The notes: generated by a model not told the origin, from the letters alone. Positions 1 through 8,900 are shown, counted from the stretch's first letter. The stretch: 33,358 nucleotides of DNA from Gammaproteobacteria bacterium (GCA_022340845.1 JAJDNG010000053.1:1-33358); one strand, 5' to 3'. Program-made: numbers and translations.

Positions 1-22
1 CATTAAGTGTTGCAAAGTTGGG

Positions 23-127
23 TTAATGACCAAAGCTTAATGACCAAAGCTTAATGACCAAAGCTTAGTAACCAAAGTTTAATGAAAAAAGTTTAATGAA
101 AAAAGAATAATGAAATAAGTTTAATTA
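23..127. repeat. 14-bp direct tandem repeat, about 7 copies with progressive drift
   Basis: TTAATGACCAAAGC at 23-36, 37-50 and 51-64 (perfect), then TTAGTAACCAAAGT, TTAATGAAAAAAGT, TTAATGAAAAAAGA, ATAATGAAATAAGT, TTAATTA. Confidence 0.95.
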
Positions 128-163
128 CCCCCCTCAAAATAATAAAAGTAGTGCGAGTGGCTG

Positions 164-191
164 GCCTGCATGATCTCATGCAGGCTTTTTT
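164..191 (+). terminator. Rho-independent terminator
   Basis: Inverted repeat GCCTGCATG-ATCT-CATGCAGGC followed by TTTTTT. Confidence 0.85.
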
Positions 192-900
192 ATGCGGTTA
201 CCAGATCATTGGCCGGCAACGAACCGGCCGACAACGAAATCTGCCGGATAAACATCCAGTGCATGGATATTCCAATAAGGACGAAAATATGAAACAACTC
301 GTGCGGCCCGATCACTTCGGGAATCAAAATGGGAATACGTAAATATTCGAATACACCCCCGCAGGTATAAGCAAGAGCGCCATAAACAATGAGTTTAATG
401 TAGTGAAAACCGAATCGCCGATACATTTGATAGGTGGAAAATACACCGAACCAGCCCAAGCCGAGGTAAAGCGACAATCCTACCCATTCCGGAATGTCGA
501 AAAAGAAAATGGATTTAAGCGTTATACCCGTGATCGCTGCACACCATACGATAACCAATACCCCCCAACGCATCACACCGCGAAATACAATAGTATGCAC
601 CGGGGTATAAGTGGCGGCGATGAGAAAAAAGATGGCGGCATGATCCAGTCGCTGAAGCACCGCTTTAGCCGCAGAACCCGACGACAGTAGATGAAACACG
701 CCGCTCATGGACAGAGCGAAAATCACCGCAACAATATAGACCAACAACGCCGCCCTTTTTCCAAGCGTAACGTGGCTGCGAACCAGTAATTCGATACCCA
801 ATATCAAAAAGACTATCGCTCCCAGAAGATGAGTAATAGCACTAAACGGTTCGCTAAATCCAGGGATTGGCGCAATCGGAATATTGAAATAGGAATCCAT
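190..900 (-). CDS. Hemolysin III / PAQR-family membrane protein
   Basis: 236 aa, multiple TM segments, HlyIII-type pattern (SAITHLLGA..., MSGVFHLL, LDHAAIFFLIAATYTP, HELFHIFVLIG). Confidence 0.85.
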   Translation of the reverse strand: MDSYFNIPIAPIPGFSEPFSAITHLLGAIVFLILGIELLVRSHVTLGKRAALLVYIVAVIFALSMSGVFHLLSSGSAAKAVLQRLDHAAIFFLIAATYTPVHTIVFRGVMRWGVLVIVWCAAITGITLKSIFFFDIPEWVGLSLYLGLGWFGVFSTYQMYRRFGFHYIKLIVYGALAYTCGGVFEYLRIPILIPEVIGPHELFHIFVLIGISMHWMFIRQISLSAGSLPANDLVTA

Positions 901-1039
901 GGTTGATTGGCTGTATTATCACTTATCCGGCAATAACCCGTACGGTATGTTTGACAGTCAGATTATCACACTGTGGGCAATACCCTATTCGGTAGGACTT
1001 GGGTGCAACTCAATATAAAATGTAGACATAACCTCTTCC

Positions 1040-1608
1040 TCACTTCTGTTTTGCAACTGGCCTTTGATTATAACGAAGATCGGGCAGTAACAATAACCAG
1101 GTTGCTTGCCATTGAAAAAACGCCTCTATCAAACGCCGATGCCGTTCGTCATGCCCATGTCCACTGAGAAAATACCCCGGAAACGCCGGGTTTTCCAAGC
1201 ACCTGCCTTGTAACGTGGCAGGTAGGTTGATTCCCTGCATACCCACACCAGAGCCGTCAGAGCCGTCATGATTACGGTGAAACCATTGCGCAACCGGCGT
1301 ATGCCCCGCCAACTGATTAATGTATATTCACCGGCAGTGGCTGCGACGTTATCTGTGGCGTTAACCGCAGCATCCGGCGAAGACGCAATTTGCTGCATAA
1401 CATCGGTGGAAAAACACTCACGGCAGGCCAACCCTGCCCGCCAATCGATATTTTGGTGTAAGTCCATACCATAATCAAATACCGCGCTATGCAACAATGC
1501 CAAAGGCATTGCCTCTGTATCCAACAACCACAATTCATACGCGATCGTGTGCAATGTACCGCGAAACGGATTCAGCAATCGCTGGACAAAACAAGATACG
1601 TTATCCAT
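1040..1608 (-). pseudogene. Frameshifted copy 1 of an unrecognised protein family (paralogue of 2143-2799)
   Basis: Frame of ORF 1129-1608 carries YELWLLDTEAMPLALLHSA; the homologous C-terminus (QGRCLENPAFPG...LIEAFFQWQATWLLLLPDL) lies in the different frame of ORF 1040-1312. Both align to the copy at 2143-2799. Confidence 0.7.
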
Positions 1609-1802
1609 AGCATATACCTGAACATAAAAAATACCTTACAGGTAATTGTAGATAATTACGGTCAACTTTTTAAAGGCTTCACTAATTGTGAGGGGTACAA
1701 CAATAACTGAGTAACCCGCTTCGTTTTTATTTTATTTTGATAGTGCGATAATTTTCTGTAATGAGCTGTAATTCGGCAAATACCTGACTGGAGATTCCCT
1801 TT

Positions 1803-1994
1803 ATGGCGTCGGTAGACCAAAACCGGAAGGCAAGTAAATTAACCTGGAAAGAATTCAAACAGTTGTGCGAGCAACAAGGCGTGCTGGACAACGATGAGTT
1901 GGATATCATTGATGTTTCCTGGGGCAGCGTGGAATACTTTGAAGCGAAAAAAGATGAAGATTTCGGCTGGCAAATCACCTTGCGTGGAATTTGA
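1803..1994 (+). CDS. Small acidic hypothetical protein (63 aa)
   Basis: ATG preceded by GGAG at SD distance; balanced composition MASVDQNRKASKLTWKEFKQLCEQQG... Confidence 0.55.
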   Translation: MASVDQNRKASKLTWKEFKQLCEQQGVLDNDELDIIDVSWGSVEYFEAKKDEDFGWQITLRGI

Positions 1995-2142
1995 TGTCTT
2001 TGACCACTGCTCTCCTTGAATTATCATGTCGTATCCCCTAAAACAGTCATTCCAAGTTTCTATCACCTTTTTACGCCCGTTAAATGATCGCGGCCACCAG
2101 CGCCGCGTTGATCTGTTGTTGATCGATAATTTACGGATATAA

Positions 2143-2799
2143 CTAATGATATTGGGCGACTTTCTCGGGTGCTTGCCTAGCGAGGATTTCCAGGTTTGTC
2201 CGCACCTCGGGTTCGAACCGGGTGAGTTGCGGTAAAAGTAGCGCTTGCCATCGAATATAATCCGCAACCAGACCCGCATCACGCGGACGGTCCCAGGATT
2301 GACGAATTAAACATTGCGGAAACTGGTTTTTATCCAAATGCCGGCCTCCGGCATCGGTGGATACCATTTCTGCATGCAGACTGGGGGCGATAAAACCTAA
2401 ATCGCCACTGGTCGAAGCGTGCCAGCGTCGTGATGTAGGATACTTTAACTGCGGCTGGCTCGCACTGGCGAGTAATGCAAAGGGAAGTTACCGGGCGCTA
2501 TCGAGCAACCATAATTCATAGTCATCGATGGGTGTAAATGGCAGTTGTGGCGCCATTAGCTCAATATTATCCAACACAGGACGAACCGTGTGTTCGAGTT
2601 TTCCGATATTGACGATGGGGTTGACGGGCAAGCGGTCTAAACCGTGCTGTTGATCCCAAAAGCCAAACAATACCGCACGCTGTTGTGATTTGGCATCGAT
2701 AGAACCCCATTGCAAAGACGCTACACGCGGCTTTTGATTCGTCAGTGGTCGGTTGCTCAGTGAAGTTATGCGGTAGAGACCCGAAATTCCGCAAACCAT
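2143..2799 (-). pseudogene. Copy 2 of the same unrecognised family, interrupted by one in-frame TAA
   Basis: ORFs 2488-2799 and 2143-2367 are in the same frame and continuous except for TAA at 2488-2490: YELWLLDSAR*LPFALLASA...; copy 1 reads YELWLLDTEAMPLALLHSA at this place. Confidence 0.75.
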
Positions 2800-3075
2800 T
2801 CCCTCACCTCTGCAAATTGCCGCCCGTTAGCAACTTGACACAACTGGCACCCGCAGGTATTAATACCTACCGCACGCAGCGAAACCGGCACTATTAACAC
2901 AACGACCGATTAACATATAATGATGCTTCGTCATCGACTGTTTGATATGGTATATCAAATAATTACGGATAAGGCGTCTTAATTGAACAGTCAACAAATA
3001 AACGCAAAGCAGTGACAGTTTAAGAAATCTCGCACAAAATCGTAGAAATACGCCCATAGACAGCAGGAGCCATGC

Positions 3076-3810
3076 ATGAAGCCACATCCGGAGTTAAACC
3101 CCTATTTCGAAAATTTAACGGAAAAACAAAAATTCTTACGCAAAGTATTCGACTCCGCCGCACCGCACTACGATGGCATCGCCGTCTGGGGCTGGTTCAA
3201 TTCCGGGCATTGGTATCGGCGCACTGCCTTTCAACGCGCCGGCCTGAAAAGCGACATGAAAGTACTGGATGTGGCCTCAGGCACAGGCCTGACTGCTATT
3301 GTCATTTCCGAAATGCTGGACGACCGGCAAAATCTCACATGCCTGGAACCCAGCCGGGGGATGATCCGGGAGTCGGTTAAAAAACTGCCGAACCCTCATA
3401 TTCAAGGCGTTGCCGATAAAATTGGGATAGCGGACAATCAATTTGACTTTTTATCCATGGGATTTGCATTACGCCATGTAGAAGACCTGTTAGGCGCGTT
3501 TCAGGAATATTGCCGGGTCTTGAAACCAGGCGGCAAAATCTTGATTATGGATGTTACCCAGCCGGAAGGTAAATTGTCGGGTTTTCTGTTCAAGCTGTAT
3601 TTCAAACATATTTTGCCCTTCTTGACCAAAGTATTTACCCGCAGTAATGATGCCCACTACATGATGGCTTATTATTATGAGACTATGGAAAAAATGGTGG
3701 ACCCCAATGACGTCATCAACATGTTAACCGAGGCAGGCTTCGTGGATGCAAAACGCAATACGCCTTTGGGCATGTTCAGCGAATACACTGCGGTCAAACC
3801 TCAACAATAA
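3076..3810 (+). CDS. Class I SAM-dependent methyltransferase, UbiE/MenG-like
   Basis: VLDVASGTGLTAIVISEML, FDFLSMGFALRHVEDLLGAFQEYCRVLKPGGKILIMDVTQPEG. Confidence 0.88.
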   Translation: MKPHPELNPYFENLTEKQKFLRKVFDSAAPHYDGIAVWGWFNSGHWYRRTAFQRAGLKSDMKVLDVASGTGLTAIVISEMLDDRQNLTCLEPSRGMIRESVKKLPNPHIQGVADKIGIADNQFDFLSMGFALRHVEDLLGAFQEYCRVLKPGGKILIMDVTQPEGKLSGFLFKLYFKHILPFLTKVFTRSNDAHYMMAYYYETMEKMVDPNDVINMLTEAGFVDAKRNTPLGMFSEYTAVKPQQ

Positions 3811-3832
3811 ACGCGCTCAACAATAAACGCGC
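3801..3832 (+). repeat. 16-bp tandem duplication containing the stop codon of the methyltransferase
   Basis: TCAACAATAAACGCGC at 3801-3816 and 3817-3832; the first copy contains the TAA at 3808-3810. Confidence 0.95.
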
Positions 3833-3856
3833 GCAACACTGCGCCCGCGCAGCCAA

Positions 3857-5263
3857 ATGAAACCAGAGTTTAATCGTCTTATGAACAATCAGTGTGACGT
3901 ACTCATCATAGGCGGTGGTCCCGCCGGCACGACCATTGGCAGTTTTTTATCCCAAAAAGGCTGGAAAGTGACATTACTGGAAAAAGACTGTCATCCGCGC
4001 TTCCACATCGGTGAATCATTATTACCGATGAATTTGCCTATTCTCGAACGCCTGGGTGTCCTGCAGCAAGTGGAAAAAATCGGCGTGGTCAAGCGCGGCG
4101 CCGAATTCAACTCAAAATCCGAGAGCACCCGGCGCAGCACTATATACTTTCGCAAAGCAATGGATAAATCCCATCCATTGGCCTACCAGGTAAAACGCTC
4201 CGAATTCGATGAAATCCTGTTCCGCAACTGCCAGCGCATCGGTGTCAATGCGTTGGAAGGTGTTCGGGTGCGTAATGTTGAATTTCGCCCGGGAGACCGG
4301 CATCTGGTGCAGGCACAGCATGAATCCGGCGAATCCACCACCTGGGAAACGCGTTTCGTCATCGACGCCTCGGGACGTGACACGTTGCTTGCCAAGCGTT
4401 TCAATATTAAAGAGAAAAACCCTCATCACAACAGCGCCGCCATTTTTGGCCATTTCTCCGGGGTCCAGCGCCGGGACGGCAAAGACCAGGGCAATATCAG
4501 TATTTATTGGTTCGATCATGGCTGGTTTTGGATGATTCCACTGCAAGAGGACGTGATGAGTGTCGGGGCGGTGTGTTTTCCCGATTATTTAAAAACCCGC
4601 CGCAGTAGCGCCAAAGAATTTTTATGGGACACCATCCGCCAATGTGAAGGTGTGCGCGAACGCATGAAAAACGCCCGCTTGATCAGCGAAGCGCAAGCCA
4701 CCGGCAATTATGCCTATACCTCGCAACGCGCCCACGGCGATGGCTACTTGCTGGTGGGAGACGCGTTTGCGTTTATTGATCCGGTTTTTTCCAGCGGGGT
4801 ATATCTGGCGATGAGCACCGCTGAATTCGGTGCGGATACCGTGGACGGGTGTTTACGAAATCCCGCCAAAGCCACCCAGCTACTGAGCGCTCATGAACGC
4901 CGGGTACGCAAAGGCATTTCTCTGTTCTCGTGGTTTATCTATCGGTTTAATACGCCGGCCATGCATCACTTGTTTATGAATAAACAAAATCGGTTTCGAA
5001 TCGAAGAGGCCATGACTTCTTTGCTGGCAGGTGACGTATTTCGCGACACGCCTCTGCGGCGACCCATCGCCATTTTCAAGCTGCTGTATTATGGTATTTT
5101 CATGAAGCAATTGGCCAAGTCCTGGGCTTCGTACAAACGCAGAGCCAAAAATGCCACGATGATTTTTACCGGCGGCACGACCCAGTTGGATAAGTCTGAC
5201 ATCAATCCGGAACTACCCAAACCGGCGTCAGTACAAGTCAGCGAGAAAAAACTAACGACTTAA
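3857..5263 (+). CDS. FAD-dependent oxidoreductase, flavin-dependent halogenase-like
   Basis: GxGxxG (IIGGGPAGTTIG), GESLLP, KRGAEF, halogenase motif WxWxIP (WFWMIP, 4523-4540), FIDPVFSSGV. Confidence 0.82.
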   Translation: MKPEFNRLMNNQCDVLIIGGGPAGTTIGSFLSQKGWKVTLLEKDCHPRFHIGESLLPMNLPILERLGVLQQVEKIGVVKRGAEFNSKSESTRRSTIYFRKAMDKSHPLAYQVKRSEFDEILFRNCQRIGVNALEGVRVRNVEFRPGDRHLVQAQHESGESTTWETRFVIDASGRDTLLAKRFNIKEKNPHHNSAAIFGHFSGVQRRDGKDQGNISIYWFDHGWFWMIPLQEDVMSVGAVCFPDYLKTRRSSAKEFLWDTIRQCEGVRERMKNARLISEAQATGNYAYTSQRAHGDGYLLVGDAFAFIDPVFSSGVYLAMSTAEFGADTVDGCLRNPAKATQLLSAHERRVRKGISLFSWFIYRFNTPAMHHLFMNKQNRFRIEEAMTSLLAGDVFRDTPLRRPIAIFKLLYYGIFMKQLAKSWASYKRRAKNATMIFTGGTTQLDKSDINPELPKPASVQVSEKKLTT

Positions 5264-5922
5264 TCAGCCGCGTTATCGGCGACTGAAAACACCAGAAAAT
5301 TCTGTTTTTCCAAAAAATCAAACCGGGTTTGCAACTGATAGCCCGCTTGCTGCATTTCACCGACAATCTCATCCGTTGGCGTGCCGTGGCCGATGGATTT
5401 CAACCATCCGGAAGTGAATTCTATAATAGCCACCCGCCCACCCGCTTTGAGCGCGGGTTTTAAGCGGCTGAAGTACTGCGCCCGGTCCTCCAGGTGATGG
5501 TACGTATTACAGAGAAAAACCAAATCCACGCTATCTGCCGCTAAGCCGGTATTGTCTTTGACGGCAAGTACAGTTTGAATATTGGCGTAACCTTTTTCGC
5601 CGGCAGTTTCTTTTACGTAGTCCAGTAATCCTTGATCCACGTCCACAGCATACACAATCCCCGCCTCACCCACCGCGTCGGCGAGACGAAAAGTAAAATA
5701 CCCCCCGCCGGAACCCAAGTCGGCCACTTGATCGCCGGGATTAATTTGCAGGGAATCCACCACCTTGTCCGGCTGTTGCCATTCGTCCCGCTTGTATCCC
5801 TTGTACGCAAATCGCTTTAAGGAAGTGCAGGCGGACAGCGATACCACTAGCAATATCACGACAATCCATATTGGCAGTTTGTGTCGTGCGGTATCAGTAC
5901 GTATTGAAATTATTGGTGGCAT
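5260..5922 (-). CDS. Predicted lipoprotein with class I SAM-methyltransferase fold
   Basis: Lipobox-type signal LPIWIVVILLVVSLSAC followed by VADLGSGGGYFTFRLADAVG...VYAVDVD...LVFLCNTYHHLEDR. Start chosen at internal Met (5922). Confidence 0.78.
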   Translation of the reverse strand: MPPIISIRTDTARHKLPIWIVVILLVVSLSACTSLKRFAYKGYKRDEWQQPDKVVDSLQINPGDQVADLGSGGGYFTFRLADAVGEAGIVYAVDVDQGLLDYVKETAGEKGYANIQTVLAVKDNTGLAADSVDLVFLCNTYHHLEDRAQYFSRLKPALKAGGRVAIIEFTSGWLKSIGHGTPTDEIVGEMQQAGYQLQTRFDFLEKQNFLVFSVADNAAD

Positions 5923-5979
5923 ATTGATCTCGCGGTAATTGTGCCGTGGGTCTTTGCAAAATTCCAATCTATTATACTA

Positions 5980-6133
5980 ACCACGAAGCCACGAAGGGCA
6001 CGAAGAAATCAAACTTGTAGCTTGTGGTCATTTTCGTGTTCATAATTTCACCCCTGATCGGACTACTCGCTATATTACGAAATTTGCGATTCCCGGCAGC
6101 ACTAATATTTTATTCTTCGTGTTCTTCGTGGTG
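5980..6133. repeat. Interspersed inverted-repeat element (CACGAAG/CTTCGTG termini), copy 1
   Basis: ACCACGAAGCCACGAAGGGCACGAAG at the left, TATTCTTCGTGTTCTTCGTGGT at the right; a related pair occurs at 27291-27420. Confidence 0.75.
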
Positions 6134-6174
6134 AATTTTATATTGTCGGTTTCACCTGAAGTATTGAACTCACC

Positions 6175-7398
6175 CTAGCCTAACGATTCTTCCAGCAACT
6201 CAATCCAGTGTTTGACCGGAATCCCGGACTGGCTTTCTAAATGCAGTTGACAACCCACATTGGCCGTAGCGATTACATCGGGCTGGCCCGATTGCAGTGC
6301 TCGCAGTTTGTTACGCAACAGCTGTTTGGCAATCTCAGGTTGAAGGATAGAATAAGTCCCCGCCGATCCGCAACACAAATGCGCATTGGGCACGGCGGTG
6401 AGCTGAAACCCTGCCCGCTGCAATAGGGATTCAACCACACCGGTTATCTTCTGCCCGTGTTGCAAAGTGCACGGTGAATGGAAAGCCACTTTCTGCTGGT
6501 CACCGGTATATTCCGCCTGTACAGAAGACAAATCCTGCGCTGCCAGCACTTCACTGATGTCTTTGGTTAATTCGCTTATGCGTTGTGCTTTTTCCGCGTA
6601 GCGGGGATCGTGCGCCAGCAATTGAGCATATTCTTTCACCACCGCGCCGCAACCGCTGGCGGTAATGGCTATTGCCTCGGCTCCGGCTTGAATATGCGGC
6701 CACCACGCGTCAATGTTGTTGCGCATGTAATCCAACCCTTGTTCGTGGGCCGATAAATGATGACTGACGGCACCGCAACATCCGGCTTGCGGCGCGGTAA
6801 TCAACGAAATCCCCAGCCTGTCGAGCACTCTTGCGGCGGCGGCATTGGTATTGGGCGTTGCCACCGACTGGGCACAACCTTGTAAAACAATCATTGTCCG
6901 CGGATGCGGCTTGTCCGGCCAGGGTTTGGCAATTCGTCGCTTGGGGATTTTATTACGCACAGCCGATGGCATGACTCCGCGCAGCAACTGCCCTATTCGT
7001 AATAGCGGCTTGAAAATCTTTGGCTGAGGCACAATGCTGCGCAACAAGCTGCGATTTATCCTCTCGAGTAGGCCGCGAGAGACATTTTTTTCAGTCAGAG
7101 CTCGTCCGATATCCAATAACCGGCTGTATTTCACTCCCGAGGGACACGTGGTTTCGCAGGCACGGCAGGTCAGACACCGATCCAGATGCCGCTGAGTCTT
7201 ATCGCTAACGGGATGACCTTCCACCAACTGTTTGATTAAATATATGCGCCCCCTGGGACCGTCCAGCTCATCGCCCAGTAATTGATACGTAGGACAAGTG
7301 GCGGTGCAGAAACCGCAATGTACACAACTGCGCAAAATCGCATCGGCTTCCCGGCCTTGCGGCGTGTCCTTGATAAAATCAGCAAGCTTGGTTTGCAT
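6175..7398 (-). CDS. glcF: Glycolate oxidase iron-sulfur subunit
   Basis: 407 aa, two 4Fe-4S motifs (CVHCGFCTATCPTY, CLTCRACETTCPSG) and two CCG domains (GCCGAVSHHL, LCCGSAGTY). Confidence 0.9.
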   Translation of the reverse strand: MQTKLADFIKDTPQGREADAILRSCVHCGFCTATCPTYQLLGDELDGPRGRIYLIKQLVEGHPVSDKTQRHLDRCLTCRACETTCPSGVKYSRLLDIGRALTEKNVSRGLLERINRSLLRSIVPQPKIFKPLLRIGQLLRGVMPSAVRNKIPKRRIAKPWPDKPHPRTMIVLQGCAQSVATPNTNAAAARVLDRLGISLITAPQAGCCGAVSHHLSAHEQGLDYMRNNIDAWWPHIQAGAEAIAITASGCGAVVKEYAQLLAHDPRYAEKAQRISELTKDISEVLAAQDLSSVQAEYTGDQQKVAFHSPCTLQHGQKITGVVESLLQRAGFQLTAVPNAHLCCGSAGTYSILQPEIAKQLLRNKLRALQSGQPDVIATANVGCQLHLESQSGIPVKHWIELLEESLG

Positions 7399-7469
7399 TG
7401 TTGGTTGTTGGTTGCTCGTTGTTGGTGGTTCGTGATCCGCTGTTCGTTGCGGTGATCTAGTTTCGCAGA

Positions 7470-7511
7470 TTACTAGTCACTAGCCACGAATCACGAGTCA
7501 CGAGTCACGAA
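7470..7511 (-). repeat. 7-bp tandem repeat spanning the stop codon of the upstream kinase gene
   Basis: Plus-strand units TTACTAG TCACTAG CCACGAA TCACGAG TCACGAG TCACGAA; the TCA at 7505-7507 is the kinase TGA stop. Confidence 0.9.
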
Positions 7512-8830
7512 CCAGCCTGCGACAGGCGATTGTAAACGGTTGCCAAGCCGAATTCATCACCCACATTGCCAGGGAAAATCACCACCGGCAGATCGGCAAA
7601 GCGTGGATGATCCGGTGGACAACGCACCACCGAACAACCGGCGAGAATCTGCCCCACGACTCGCGAGGCGCGCAAAGCCAGGGCATGACTGAGCACATCA
7701 TTGGAGGTAATACCGCCTTTGCTGATCAAAAAGCCAATACTGGTGGGCAATGCACGCACCACATCCATCAAAAAGCCTGACACTTGTTCCCCAAAGGCCA
7801 ACCGGCTGGTTTCATCGGCAAACATTTTTTCCACCCGACTGGTATAAATCACGGGCGTCAAACCGTCGGCATGCGCCTGGTGCGCGGCGGTATTGATTTC
7901 ATTGAACAAGCGTTCGGGATTGACGCTGATTTGCGCCACATCCACTTCCACCGCTACGGTTCCCGGCTGCTTTAACAGTTCCTGTAATTGTGCCGTGGTT
8001 TTCTTCACGTGCGAACCGACGACGACGGCACCGGGTTTACCGTTGCGTACATAGGCGCACATGGATTCGGGTTTAACGGCTTGTGGGGGCAATTGCGCCA
8101 GCGAGGTCAACAAACTGGCTGCGCTGCGAAATAAGAACCGCTTCCCTTGTTCGGCGGCGGTTTGTAAATGGTTGCAGAAATTATCCAGGTCAGACTGTTG
8201 TTCCGCATCCACCACACAGCAAACATTATTACTCAGCGCCATGAGTCGATCTTGCATGTTGCCGCGCACATCGTTTAGTACAAACCGTTCTACATCGCCG
8301 GCTTTGGTGCGTCCCTGGGTTTTTTCCTCGACATAATCCGGCAAATACGCCGTGGAAAAACCGAACACCGAATCCTTGGCGAACTCCGTATCGTGTACGG
8401 GAACCGGTTTGTCATCCACGATTAGGTAATGCACGCTGTCCCGGGTGACACGGCCGCCTTCAAAAAACGCCGGCACCAGGAAATGTGCGTCGAAGGGACC
8501 CAGCTCTTGCGCGATCACGTCGGTTTCCACGGGGTAATGGCCACGCAAGGTGGAATCGGAACGGCTCACCACAATAGGATTGATACTGATCCCCTCTTCT
8601 TTGAGGTACGCCAATACGGATTTTAAATTACGGCACACTTCTCGGGTAATATCCGCCGCTTGATCTGCGTGCATGCTACGGGTATTGGTGAGCACGAAAA
8701 ACAACGGCGCTTCATCCAGGAGAGCCTCGCGTAACGTGGCGGCGTCCCAACGGGTCAGCAACAAACAACTGTGTACGGTTTGCGAACCGGTGGGGTCGTC
8801 GTCTAATACGATTATTTTGGTATGGGCCAT
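7505..8830 (-). CDS. Four-carbon acid sugar kinase family (DUF1537) protein
   Basis: N-terminal DDDPTGSQTVH, SRSDSTLRGHYPVE, C-terminal ISKGGITSNDV...VIFPGNVGDE. Confidence 0.88.
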   Translation of the reverse strand: MAHTKIIVLDDDPTGSQTVHSCLLLTRWDAATLREALLDEAPLFFVLTNTRSMHADQAADITREVCRNLKSVLAYLKEEGISINPIVVSRSDSTLRGHYPVETDVIAQELGPFDAHFLVPAFFEGGRVTRDSVHYLIVDDKPVPVHDTEFAKDSVFGFSTAYLPDYVEEKTQGRTKAGDVERFVLNDVRGNMQDRLMALSNNVCCVVDAEQQSDLDNFCNHLQTAAEQGKRFLFRSAASLLTSLAQLPPQAVKPESMCAYVRNGKPGAVVVGSHVKKTTAQLQELLKQPGTVAVEVDVAQISVNPERLFNEINTAAHQAHADGLTPVIYTSRVEKMFADETSRLAFGEQVSGFLMDVVRALPTSIGFLISKGGITSNDVLSHALALRASRVVGQILAGCSVVRCPPDHPRFADLPVVIFPGNVGDEFGLATVYNRLSQAGS

Positions 8831-8863
8831 GTTTCACTTCCTACACTGTATGTTCTTGATTCG

Positions 8864-8883
8864 GGAGGGGCTTGCGCCCCTCC
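8864..8883. promoter_or_regulatory. Intercistronic hairpin between TPP enzyme and kinase genes
   Basis: GGAGGGGC-TTGC-GCCCCTCC, perfect 8-bp stem with 4-nt loop. Confidence 0.7.
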
Positions 8884-8900
8884 TCAGCAGTGTTACGGGC

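Noticed and set aside
23-127. CRISPR-like array
   Set aside because: Units are contiguous 14-mers without spacers and show drift; not CRISPR.
1290-1320. Programmed frameshift in paralogue copy 1
   Set aside because: No slippery heptamer at the junction (GAATATACATTAATCAGTTGG); the neighbouring paralogue is also broken, so decay is simpler.
2205-2225. tRNA-like T-loop GGTTCGAACC
   Set aside because: It lies within the paralogue copy 2 frame (TRFEPEV) and no acceptor stem or anticodon arm could be folded around it.
2488-2490. Recoded stop (selenocysteine or pyrrolysine) in paralogue copy 2
   Set aside because: The codon is TAA, not TGA or TAG, and the paralogue has an ordinary residue at this position.
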